A stretch of 64,000 nucleotides of DNA, taken from the NCBI GenBank assembly GCA_016714605.1, contig JADKDL010000001.1, positions 558,001 through 622,000 on the forward strand, in the 5' to 3' direction. Within the stretch, counting starts at the first letter, position 1, and every line of letters begins with the position of its first letter. A program made the position numbers and the translations under genes. This document shows, piece after piece, positions 13,374 to 21,506 of the stretch. The notes below the pieces were generated by a model. It saw only the letters and a program-made list of their open reading frames with translations. It was not told the DNA's origin and did not search any database. The stretch comes from Bacteroidales bacterium (GTDB lineage Bacteria; Bacteroidota; Bacteroidia; Bacteroidales; UBA1715).

Positions 13374-16366
13374 ACCCTTTTCAATAAATCTATCACCTGT
13401 GTTTTATAGTCGGCAAAGCGGTAGGTGTTGAAGTGCTCGGCAATGGTAGGGTCTTTGGGTTTCTTTTCCTTGTATTGGTCGAGAATCCATTCGAGGGCAG
13501 AACGATTGCCTAGTTTGTATTGCCATGCCTCGGGTGGTACGCCGGTTAATTGGGTATCTTCGTCCAAGATGATGATTCCGGTTTCTTTGTCTGCCTTTAA
13601 TTTAGGTTTTGGGGTGCGGGTTTCGGGTTTGGTTTCGGGTAGTGACGATGCATGCAACGTCTCTACGGTGCGTAAATCGTACGGTTTTACTGTTTCATAA
13701 TCAATATGCAATTCCATTAGTGCCTTTCCCCATGCTGCCCATTTACCAAAATCTTCATAAAATGGAATACGAGGAAAATCACGTTTTAGGTTTAATTCGT
13801 ATTTGGTTCTATATGCAGGATAGTGCAAAACTGCATATACGTAATGGAATATGTTTTCTTTGGTAATCGACTGGTCGTTGTAATTGGTTTGGAATTGTTG
13901 GAGTCCCCAGTCGGTAATATTTTCAATCTTACTACCATTATCATTAAAATAGAACAAAGGTAAACACTGGCTATCCCCAGTAGTATGTAAATCGACAATT
14001 GTGTTAGAAGCTAGCAAATGAAATGGTTTATTGCTTCCTTCCCTATTTATTGCAATAAATTGATTTGATTGTAATGGATTAAATAAACTGCCAAATTGAT
14101 AAAGCATTCCATTAAAATGTTTATCAAAATAGAAATATTGTTTTGCAAAAGGTCTAAATTGAGATAAAACTAATTTGTTTTGTTCAAATTTCTTCTCAAT
14201 TTTTCTTCTCAAATAATTATTCAGCTCTCTATCCCAAGCAATACTTTTTTTGTCAATGAAGCTATCATCAATCATTGTTTTTTGATAAACTTCAATAAAG
14301 TATTTAATTTTAGCTTCCAAGTTCTCACACGAAAAATCATAAACCCAACTATCTCTGTGTGAAGCAACGCCTAATGAGAATTTTTTAAATAGTGCTTGCC
14401 CATTTTTACCTTGTTTAAGATTTTTATCAATTAATGGTAAAAGTTCATCAAAGTCATTGTCAGATTGGTTAATCCAGTTATTTTTAGAATCTACATTTAT
14501 TGTTTCAAAAGGAATTTGTTTGAATGGATGCGATTTAAGAAACTCTAGTTTTTCGTCACGAGTTGCCCGTATATCGGTAGGATGAATGTATTTGATTTTA
14601 CATTTTTCATCTTTATTCTCCTTGTCTTTAATCAGAAAAGCAATAGAAATACCAACAGCTGCAGCTTGTCCGAAAATTGTATGGTTTTCGTTTAGGAAAA
14701 TCCCATCCTTTCCAGACAGTTCACGGATATTACCTCCTAAATCTATAAAATAGGCGTGCTGAAATTCATCTTTAATACATTTTCGAAAGCCATCGAATGC
14801 ACGACCATTGATGTATGAATTATTTGTAATAAATGCAATTACACCATTTTCGTTCAAACGGTCGGAAGCCCAACGGAAAAAGCGAGTGTACATATCGTAA
14901 ACAACTATTTGATTTTGGGCAGTACCATCATATATATAGGTTTCCTTAATTCGGGAATCAATTTTAGAAGCTTTGTTTGCATTTTGAAAATTATAATTAC
15001 TTTGACGAGCATTGTATGGTGGATTTCCGATAACAACCGAAATCTTTTTATCGTTCTGGCGTTTTATTCGTTGTGCATTTTCGGCACTCACACCAAACAA
15101 ATCCATTTGTTTACCTTTAAAATTAAACCCGAGATTTTCAAGTGTATCGACAAAACAAAGATTTTCGAATTCCTTATACTCACCCATCTTCTGTTTGTAG
15201 GTGTACTCGATATTGAGGTTTGCAATGTAATAGGGAAGAATAGCAATTTCGTTTGCATGTATCTCGTGCTGGTATTTATATGGAAGGTTGGCTTTTGGCA
15301 AATAGTCAATGATATCAGTAATAAAAGTACCTGTTCCTGTGGCAGGGTCGAGTATTTCTACACCTTTATCTTCTAAGCCTTTCCCAAAATGATGGTTAAG
15401 AAGATAATCAGTACTCTCTATCATGAACTTTACAATCTCGTTGGGTGTATAGACCACGCCAAGGCGGTCTGCTGCCTTTGGATTGTAGCCCTTGTAAAAT
15501 ATCTCGTACACCATTTTAAGAAACTTCTGTTTCTCATGGTGGTCTGCAATCTGTGCAGCTGCTGCATTTATTGCCTGATAATAGTGTTGAATAGCACTTA
15601 AAGCAACACGTTTTATATTACCCTTGAAAAACGTAAGGATAACTTGTTCAAGTTCTTTTGCAATATTGTTTTCGCGGTGAAACTGTGTCTCATCAAATAT
15701 AGTGTTGAAAATATCTTCGGTGAGAATGTGTTGAATCATCATTTCACGAATATCTTCGAGGGTAATTTCGAGATTAATACTTTCTTTGCATAGTTCCCAA
15801 AATGTAGTTTCGGCTTCTTTGAACTTAATATTTGTTTTTTCTTCTGCTAAGATAATACCTCGCAAAGTGTCGGTTACTTTTGGTATGTCTTGTTTGAAAA
15901 GTTCAATCGCCTTGTGGAAGTTCTCAACTTCGGGGCGTTGGTATTTAATGAATTCTTTAATTATGCGATCTAGGGCTTCGGCATCGTTCGTTTTTACACG
16001 CATTATCTCGTTTCCACCTTGGAAAAGAACAGCGGTGTTGCTGTCTTCAAACAATATGTTTTCTTTTGGATAACCTTTTGCAAATTTCTTTTCAATCTCT
16101 TCGTCTATGTCGTCGGCTTCGTCTTTGCTTTCCCAGTAACCCCAATCTTGACGGAGACTGTCTTTTAGTGTTCCGTCTGGAATTACTGTTTTTCCTTTTG
16201 ATCCTTTAATAGAAATCTCGGGAACGAGTATTAAACCCTTTTGTTTGGCGTATTCATTCAGTAGGTTGTAGAATGCGTTGCGAATTGCCGTTTCTTTTTT
16301 TGTACCTCCAAAGTGTATTATCTTTTCAACTTCCGATTGGTATTGTTTTACTGAATGTATGCTCAT
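13322..16366 (-). CDS. Type ISP/IIG-like restriction-modification enzyme (nuclease-methylase-specificity fusion)
   Basis: 1014 residues. About residues 60-80 hold IPDGTLKDSLRQDWGYWESK, a PD-(D/E)xK nuclease signature (D and ExK). Methylase motif I is DPATGTGTFITDIIDYLP near residue 339 and motif IV is NPPYN near 447, both of the gamma N6-adenine class. The C-terminal third (YVYAVLHYPAYRTKYELNL, GKWAAWGKALMELHIDYE) matches the LlaBIII-type ISP specificity domain. The helicase/translocase module present in full type ISP enzymes (about 1600 residues) is absent; the nuclease joins the methylase directly, as in type IIG enzymes. One polypeptide should both methylate adenine in its site and cut unmodified DNA. 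ATG 16366 is the first start. Confidence 0.9.
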   Translation of the reverse strand: MSIHSVKQYQSEVEKIIHFGGTKKETAIRNAFYNLLNEYAKQKGLILVPEISIKGSKGKTVIPDGTLKDSLRQDWGYWESKDEADDIDEEIEKKFAKGYPKENILFEDSNTAVLFQGGNEIMRVKTNDAEALDRIIKEFIKYQRPEVENFHKAIELFKQDIPKVTDTLRGIILAEEKTNIKFKEAETTFWELCKESINLEITLEDIREMMIQHILTEDIFNTIFDETQFHRENNIAKELEQVILTFFKGNIKRVALSAIQHYYQAINAAAAQIADHHEKQKFLKMVYEIFYKGYNPKAADRLGVVYTPNEIVKFMIESTDYLLNHHFGKGLEDKGVEILDPATGTGTFITDIIDYLPKANLPYKYQHEIHANEIAILPYYIANLNIEYTYKQKMGEYKEFENLCFVDTLENLGFNFKGKQMDLFGVSAENAQRIKRQNDKKISVVIGNPPYNARQSNYNFQNANKASKIDSRIKETYIYDGTAQNQIVVYDMYTRFFRWASDRLNENGVIAFITNNSYINGRAFDGFRKCIKDEFQHAYFIDLGGNIRELSGKDGIFLNENHTIFGQAAAVGISIAFLIKDKENKDEKCKIKYIHPTDIRATRDEKLEFLKSHPFKQIPFETINVDSKNNWINQSDNDFDELLPLIDKNLKQGKNGQALFKKFSLGVASHRDSWVYDFSCENLEAKIKYFIEVYQKTMIDDSFIDKKSIAWDRELNNYLRRKIEKKFEQNKLVLSQFRPFAKQYFYFDKHFNGMLYQFGSLFNPLQSNQFIAINREGSNKPFHLLASNTIVDLHTTGDSQCLPLFYFNDNGSKIENITDWGLQQFQTNYNDQSITKENIFHYVYAVLHYPAYRTKYELNLKRDFPRIPFYEDFGKWAAWGKALMELHIDYETVKPYDLRTVETLHASSLPETKPETRTPKPKLKADKETGIIILDEDTQLTGVPPEAWQYKLGNRSALEWILDQYKEKKPKDPTIAEHFNTYRFADYKTQVIDLLKRVCTVSVETVRIVKEMEK

Positions 16367-16534
16367 GTATTGTTTTTTGATATGCAGTTGTAAAAGTAGG
16401 AAAAGAAATTTAAATGAGAAGGAAGATATAGAGGTAAGTTGTTTATAATTGATTGTTTGTGGCAGTTTGTAATAATCTAGTCTATCAATTAAGAATTTCT
16501 TTTTGAAATATGGAAGATATTGTTTATCCAGTAT

Positions 16535-16963
16535 TTAAATTTTTGTAACTCTCTGATAATCTCTAACTGTCAAAGAAAGCATAATACTAACATATACAAT
16601 TATTATACCTGTCAAAATCGCAATTACTATTGTTGAAGTCTCTTTAAACTTAAGATTCTCAACAAAGTACTTAATTATCATACAAGCAAGATAAACAAAA
16701 AGATCTATGAATATTGTTGCAATTAAATGATTATTGAAATTCTTAAATCGGTCTATAAATTTTATCGCATTTGAATGCCTCTGATAAATCAGAAGATCAT
16801 TATTTCCATACTTTATTTTATCGCTATATTCTTTAAGTTGTTCTCTTTTGCTTAGTATAAAAGAATACAGAACTGTAAAAAGAGTTACAGAGAAACCAAA
16901 AACGACAAGAACAAAATTCCCAATATCCCCCAAAAGACTATTATAAAGTTCTATCCTTTCCAT
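16535..16963 (-). CDS. Small membrane protein, second gene of an unrecognised two-gene operon
   Basis: 142 residues with about three membrane segments: FVLVVFGFSVTLFTVLYSFI (17-36), TIFIDLFVYLACMIIKYF (about 83-100) and VIAILTGIIIVYVSIMLSL (about 112-130). A charged cytoplasmic loop (SKREQLKEYSDKIKYG) separates the first two. Its ATG lies one base after the stop of the upstream gene, so translation is probably coupled. Next to a restriction-modification gene, a small membrane protein paired with a larger soluble one is a common layout for abortive-infection or other defence modules, but no known family was recognised. Confidence 0.7.
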   Translation of the reverse strand: MERIELYNSLLGDIGNFVLVVFGFSVTLFTVLYSFILSKREQLKEYSDKIKYGNNDLLIYQRHSNAIKFIDRFKNFNNHLIATIFIDLFVYLACMIIKYFVENLKFKETSTIVIAILTGIIIVYVSIMLSLTVRDYQRVTKI

Positions 16964-16964
16964 T

Positions 16965-17921
16965 TTAACTTAAATAATTTTGAAGAACGGGAGTAAGTTT
17001 CTCAATAATAAAACTAGGTTCATATATTCGTTCGTTCAATTCTGTTTCTGAAATCCCGATTGATTCATTATAAATTTCTTCAACCGCTTCATTGATTTTG
17101 TCGGCAGCTTCAATTCTTTGATCTCTTGTAATTCTATATTCTTTTTTACCAACTAAAATCTTTATGATTCTTTTTTGATAATCTTTCTCATAAGAAAAGT
17201 CATTAATCACTTCTTCGGTTTTCTTATAAGGCATATTTTTGAATTTATCTTCCTTCTGTTTCCTAAAACTACTACCAACAAGATAACTACGATATTTTGC
17301 ATCTACCTCATTGTCGTCATTTGTTAATGAAGTAAAATTTAATGATAATTCTGGAACATTCTTAATTCGTTTCAATTCTTCAAGAATCTCAGGCAGTTTT
17401 ATGTTTGAAGTTGAGATGTTCAAAATTTTATTTAGCACCAACTTAGCTGTTCCAATTATTTCTTGAGTGTCTTTGTGTGGATCTTCATATACTAAAATAA
17501 TCCACTGATGTTTGTAATCATTAGCATTAACACCAAATATATTTGGAACAAGTAGCAAATAATAGTTATCACTGCCAAGTTTGTATTCTTGCTTTAATTT
17601 AATTTTTTGATCAGTTTCAAGATAGCCATCAAGAAGATTTGTATTATAAGCAGAAATTTTCAATAAAGCACAAGGTCTTTCGCCAATTTTGCAATCAATA
17701 CACTCTACATTATCGATTTCTTTTTTCTGAACCTTATTCCGTCTATTTTTTGAAACTTTGCTCTCTTGTAATTGATATTCAGTAATCTTTTTTTTAGCAT
17801 ATCTTATCATGTCGTTGAAGGTTACACCTCCAAACAAATCATTTCCTTTGAGAATCAATTCCGAACTATAAACCGGAACTTTGATAATAAAAGATTTTTC
17901 TTTAATGTCAGATATACTCAT
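16965..17921 (-). CDS. Unrecognised soluble protein, first gene of a two-gene operon
   Basis: 318 residues from ATG 17921 (the frame extends to 17948; the first nine residues of the longer form look non-native). No signal peptide or membrane segment. Two Cys near residue 75 and one further on (NVECIDCKIGERPC) might form a small metal site. The middle (NYYLLLVPNIFGVNANDYKH, WIILVYEDPHKDTQEIIGTA) is strand-rich; the C-terminal third is helical and charged with an ISETELNERIYEPSFII segment. No catalytic motif is visible. Coupled to the membrane-protein gene downstream. Function unknown; a sensor or toxin partner in a defence pair is a guess from context only. Confidence 0.65.
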   Translation of the reverse strand: MSISDIKEKSFIIKVPVYSSELILKGNDLFGGVTFNDMIRYAKKKITEYQLQESKVSKNRRNKVQKKEIDNVECIDCKIGERPCALLKISAYNTNLLDGYLETDQKIKLKQEYKLGSDNYYLLLVPNIFGVNANDYKHQWIILVYEDPHKDTQEIIGTAKLVLNKILNISTSNIKLPEILEELKRIKNVPELSLNFTSLTNDDNEVDAKYRSYLVGSSFRKQKEDKFKNMPYKKTEEVINDFSYEKDYQKRIIKILVGKKEYRITRDQRIEAADKINEAVEEIYNESIGISETELNERIYEPSFIIEKLTPVLQNYLS

Positions 17922-18161
17922 AGTTAGTATTTGTAAAATAGGCAGCAACGAGTCGATAAATCCCCTTCAAACAAATGTCTTATAAATCAGAACAATAAAT
18001 ATCTGCAATAATTTATTAAATAAACAAATTTGAATTGATTTTCTTCCCCACTAGCAATTCCCTAAACTAAAAATAAACAAAATAATTCAAAATGAAGAAT
18101 TTACAAGAAATAAAGTTATAAACAGAGAGTTGTTTAAAACTGAGGGTTTAGGGAAAAGAAT

Positions 18162-18197
18162 AAAAAAAGAGGCTGTCTTTACTTTTTAAACAGCCTC
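18162..18197 (-). terminator. Rho-independent terminator for the gene at 18229
   Basis: GAGGCTGT (18169-18176) pairs with ACAGCCTC (18190-18197); on the minus strand the stem is followed by seven T residues (A-run 18162-18168). Confidence 0.8.
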
Positions 18198-18228
18198 CTA
18201 CAACGAATCTAAATTTTTAAATTCTTTA

Positions 18229-18909
18229 TTACTTAACCTGCGCAGAGAGTACAAAATACTCAAACTGTGTTGGTTTAAGAAACTCGAATGGAAAGGTAAA
18301 TACTTTACTCTGACCCGATTTTTGACTTGTTACAATTTCAGAATTATCTACTTTTTTACCGTCTCTGTCAAATGCGGTAAGTTTCAATGTGCCGTTTATG
18401 TCTTTGCCGAAATCCAGATAAAGTCCTAATGTGTATTTTGCAGAATCTACTATCCATTCGGCTCTACCTATGCTTATACCTAATGCTTCTATTTCTTTAT
18501 CGGTGTAAACGGTTTGTTTACCGAGTGTTTCTTCTACTCCGGTCGATATTGCTTTAACGCCACTTCCTAATATTACGCCACTTTTTTCTGCCAATTTTGC
18601 TATAGCTTTATCATCAAGTGTTGCTTCTAGTCCTTCGGCTGCTCCCGAAACAGTATTACCTATATTTTTGCCCCAATTAGAGGCTGATTTTTTGGTCTCT
18701 TCTTGAAATTCTTCTGACCCCATATAGTCTATCGACTTTTTTACATAGGTAACTATGGAGAATACAGAAAATAGTGTTAGAAAAACAAATGCAATAAGCG
18801 AACCTATCCAAAGACTTCTTTTTTTCTTAATTAGTCCACCAATTGTTAGTCCTAATGCAATTAATGTAAGCAAAATAGCAAACACACACAGTAAAAGATA
18901 AAGAGTCAT
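18229..18909 (-). CDS. Membrane-anchored protein of unknown function
   Basis: 226 residues. Two N-terminal membrane helices (LLLCVFAILLTLIALGLTIG, and WIGSLIAFVFLTLFSVFSIV) are followed by a Gly/Ala-rich helical linker (ASNWGKNIGNTVSGAAEGLE) and a C-terminal strand-rich domain of about 100 residues, probably an FxLyD/beta-sandwich-like extracytoplasmic module (AKYTLGLYLDFGKDINGTLK, GQSKVFTFPFEFLKPTQFEYF). Monocistronic with a good terminator. No family recognised; probably envelope-related. Confidence 0.65.
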   Translation of the reverse strand: MTLYLLLCVFAILLTLIALGLTIGGLIKKKRSLWIGSLIAFVFLTLFSVFSIVTYVKKSIDYMGSEEFQEETKKSASNWGKNIGNTVSGAAEGLEATLDDKAIAKLAEKSGVILGSGVKAISTGVEETLGKQTVYTDKEIEALGISIGRAEWIVDSAKYTLGLYLDFGKDINGTLKLTAFDRDGKKVDNSEIVTSQKSGQSKVFTFPFEFLKPTQFEYFVLSAQVK

Positions 18910-19027
18910 ATTAATATTTTTTTAATGGTTATATTAGTTATTTCAAAAATATAATCTTCTTTTATCATTAACAAATATTACTGCTCTTTTTTGTTTAGGA
19001 TAGGAGTTCTTTGTGTATGGTAGATTT

Positions 19028-19741
19028 TTATTTCAATGGTTTTATGAAATTTAAGATTTTGTCTTTGTAATTTTTACCTATTGGTATTCTTAAATTCTCG
19101 GAACTCATCTGTACAACTACACAATTATCTTCAATAACTTTTACTGCATTTATATTTACAATATATGAGCGATGAACTCTCCAGAATATTTGCGGAAGCA
19201 TTCCCTCTACCGATTTAAGTGTTTGATGAACAACATATCGGGCATCAAGTGTTTGGAATGCAACATAGTTTTCTATTGACTCAATACAAACTATTTCATC
19301 GTATTTGACGCGAACAAAAGTATTGTTTTTCTTAATAAAAAAACCGTCGCCGGTGTTTGTGTCTTTATTTTGAAATTCTATAACGGTTTGTGGCTGTTGA
19401 ATTATTTTTTGTATTGCTTTGAGAAATCTCGGATATTTAATTGGTTTCAGCAGGAAGTCGTTTACCGAAAAGTCAAAAGCATCTACAGCATATTTATTGT
19501 CAGATGAAACGATAATAACCTGAGGCAGTTTGCTTATAGATGCAAGTACATCAAGTCCGCTCATTTCGGGCATTTCTATGTCCATAATGAGCAAATCTAT
19601 TTCATTAAAATTTTCGCTTTCGTTTATAGCATCTATAGGGTTATAATAGACTCCCTTTAATTCTAATCCCTTGGTTTTTTTTACAAATTCTTCCAAGACT
19701 TTACAACTCAGCTTTTCATCGTCAATAATTATGCAATTCAT
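19028..19741 (-). CDS. LytTR-family response regulator
   Basis: 237 residues. The receiver domain (1-115) has the acidic pair at D7-D8, phospho-acceptor D54 in LIMDIEMPEMSG, Ser80 and Lys100 in FLLKP. The LytTR DNA-binding domain (about 135-235) has FIKKNNTFVRVKYDEIVCIE, the typical WRVHRSYIVNI and a final IPIGKNYKDKIL. Such regulators bind direct repeats upstream of targets after phosphorylation by a histidine kinase of the LytS/YehU type. No kinase gene is next to it, so it is an orphan here. The upstream 300 bases are non-coding. Confidence 0.93.
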   Translation of the reverse strand: MNCIIIDDEKLSCKVLEEFVKKTKGLELKGVYYNPIDAINESENFNEIDLLIMDIEMPEMSGLDVLASISKLPQVIIVSSDNKYAVDAFDFSVNDFLLKPIKYPRFLKAIQKIIQQPQTVIEFQNKDTNTGDGFFIKKNNTFVRVKYDEIVCIESIENYVAFQTLDARYVVHQTLKSVEGMLPQIFWRVHRSYIVNINAVKVIEDNCVVVQMSSENLRIPIGKNYKDKILNFIKPLK

Positions 19742-20061
19742 CTTATTCCTGAAAACAATGGTAGTTCACAAAGTTAATAAATCTTTTGTATTTGTATATA
19801 ATAAGAAACATTTATGTTATATAAATCATTAAATTAAAAATCAGTATTATATCATAATAATTAGCTTGAGCTGCAATAAAATCTTTTTGAATGTAATATG
19901 TTGGAAAATTGAATTTTATAATTTAAAATATTGTATTTGTGTTTTGTGCTGTTTTGGTATAAAAAATCATTAGTAAAATTGAGTTATAGTTCTTTCTTTT
20001 TCTATGAATTAAATTAGTTATTAATATCTTTGTAAGCATATATTTAATTAATAAAGTAGAG
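19742..20061. other. Intergenic region between the divergent response regulator and oxidoreductase genes
   Basis: 320 AT-rich bases containing the 20025 promoter. No RNA gene or repeat recognised. Confidence 0.5.
20025..20032 (+). promoter_or_regulatory. Promoter -7 element for the oxidoreductase/radical-SAM operon
   Basis: TATCTTTG is an exact match to TAnnTTTG, 29 bases before the start codon at 20062. The -33 position is T-rich without a clean TTTG. Confidence 0.6.
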
Positions 20062-21066
20062 ATGTCTGTAAAATTTGCTGTTGTTGGTCTTGGACATATT
20101 GGGAAAAGACATGTGCAGATGATAAATGAAAATCCTGAAGCCGAGCTTGTTGCTGTTGCAGATGTGAAGACAAAAGAGCAGCTTAAACTTATAGATTTGC
20201 AGGTTCCATTTTACAACACTATTGATGACCTGCTTTCTGCCGGACATGATATAGATGTTGTAAATATATGTTCACCAAACGGATATCACTTTGAGCAAAC
20301 AATGAAAGCATTAGAAAAGAAGCTTCATGTGGTTTGCGAAAAGCCTATGGCACTGACCAAATCCGACGCCGAGAAGATGATTTTTAAATCGTTAGAAGTT
20401 TCCAGAAACTTATTTTGTGTCATGCAAAACCGTTATTCTCCGCCTTCTGTGTGGTTAAAAAAGATAATTTCGGAGAACCAATTAGGCAAAATCTTTATGG
20501 TTCAAGTAAATTGTTACTGGAATAGAGATGAAAGATATTATACAAAAGATTCTTGGCATGGCAACCAAATGCTTGATGGAGGAACGTTATTTACACAATT
20601 TTCTCATTTCATAGATATAATGTATTGGCTCTTTGGCGATATCACCAATATAAAAGCAAATTTTAAAGATTACAATCATGCAAAGCTTACCGATTTTGAA
20701 GATTCAGGTTTTGTACATTTCGATTTTCATAGTGGTGCAATGGGTTCTATAAATTATTCTACTTCGGTTTATGATAAGAATTTGGAAAGTAGTATGATTA
20801 TAATTGGCGAATATGGCACCGTAAAAGTTGCCGGTCAGTATATGAATGAAGTAGAATATTGCCATATAAAAGATTATGAAATGCCTGTTTTACCTCCTTC
20901 CAATCCGCCTAACGACTATGGTGCATATAAAGGTTCTGCGGCAAATCATCATTTTATAATTCAAAATGTTGTAGATGTAATAAATGGCAAAGAATCAATT
21001 ACTACAAATGCGTTGGAAGGTTTAAAGGTGGTAGAAATTATTGAAAGAATTTATAATTTGAAATAA
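20062..21066 (+). CDS. Gfo/Idh/MocA-family NAD(P)-dependent oxidoreductase, WbpB-like
   Basis: 334 residues. Rossmann motif VGLGHIGKRH at residues 8-17, then the family hallmark CEKPMAL (Lys as catalytic residue) near residue 95 and HGNQMLDGGTLFTQFSHFID in the C-terminal substrate-binding domain. This combination is close to UDP-GlcNAc-uronate 3-dehydrogenases (WbpB type) used in sugar synthesis for surface glycans. The closest glycan genes on the same strand are 16 kb away, and the next genes (49 bases on) are a peptide-modification cassette, so its partner pathway is unclear. Family assignment is firm, substrate not. Confidence 0.85.
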   Translation: MSVKFAVVGLGHIGKRHVQMINENPEAELVAVADVKTKEQLKLIDLQVPFYNTIDDLLSAGHDIDVVNICSPNGYHFEQTMKALEKKLHVVCEKPMALTKSDAEKMIFKSLEVSRNLFCVMQNRYSPPSVWLKKIISENQLGKIFMVQVNCYWNRDERYYTKDSWHGNQMLDGGTLFTQFSHFIDIMYWLFGDITNIKANFKDYNHAKLTDFEDSGFVHFDFHSGAMGSINYSTSVYDKNLESSMIIIGEYGTVKVAGQYMNEVEYCHIKDYEMPVLPPSNPPNDYGAYKGSAANHHFIIQNVVDVINGKESITTNALEGLKVVEIIERIYNLK

Positions 21067-21115
21067 AAAATATTATTTTTATTACTACATTTATCAAACA
21101 ATAAAATCATTAGAG

Positions 21116-21424
21116 ATGGCAGAAGACAATAATGATGCAATGAAAAATAAAGCTGATGAGGTGAAAATTGCCCGAAGAGAAGCTTTAAAAAGAATAGCTG
21201 GAGCAGTTGCGGCAGTTGGTGCTGTAGGTGCAATGGCAAGTCTTTTCAATTCCTGTGTGCCGCCTACCTATTATGACGATTATTATGGCGATTATTATGG
21301 CAACTACTATAATAACTACTATAGTGATTATTATAGCAATTATGTAAATTACTATGCCAATTACGCTAACTATGCCAACTATGCAAATTATGGCAATTAT
21401 TATTCAGACTATTATTATAATTAG
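21116..21424 (+). CDS. Tyr-rich putative RiPP precursor with Tat-like lipoprotein leader
   Basis: 102 residues in three parts. Residues 1-19 are charged and helical. Residues 20-47 form a signal sequence: twin Arg (ARREALKRI), an Ala/Gly/Val hydrophobic stretch (AGAVAAVGAVGAMASLF) and a possible lipobox ending at Cys47 (LFNSC). Residues 52-102 are nearly all made of 14 units ending in Asn or Asp: YYDD, YYGD, YYGN, YYNN, YYSD, YYSN, YVN, YYAN, three YAN, YGN, YYSD and YYYN (24 Tyr in 51). Tyr-x-Asn/Asp is the aromatic-x-Asn kind of motif that radical SAM maturases crosslink into three-residue cyclophanes (triceptides). Three maturase-type genes follow. The precursor role is inference from context; the composition is seen directly. 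Confidence 0.75.
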   Translation: MAEDNNDAMKNKADEVKIARREALKRIAGAVAAVGAVGAMASLFNSCVPPTYYDDYYGDYYGNYYNNYYSDYYSNYVNYYANYANYANYANYGNYYSDYYYN

Positions 21425-21453
21425 TTTAATAAAATATAAGAGATTGAATTTTT

Positions 21454-21484
21454 ATATGCCTTCAAGTTATGAAGGCATATTTTG
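21454..21484 (+). terminator. Attenuator-like hairpin between precursor and maturation genes
   Basis: Perfect 10-base stem ATATGCCTTC (21454-21463) and GAAGGCATAT (21471-21480) with a 7-base loop, then TTTTGTTTG. Placed just after the precursor it would let most transcripts end there and a minority read into the modification genes, a frequent device in RiPP operons. Confidence 0.65.
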
Positions 21485-21506
21485 TTTGTAAAAAGAAATA
21501 AGATTT

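Noticed and set aside
14909..15376. 155-codon plus-strand frame inside the restriction-modification gene
   Set aside because: Antisense shadow of the methylase domain; the product is hydrophobic only because it reads the complement of the real coding frame.
21116..21424. Tyr-rich protein as a low-complexity structural or spurious ORF
   Set aside because: It has a coherent leader, Cys and unit structure, an attenuator hairpin after it and radical SAM maturases in the same operon, so a real precursor is more likely.
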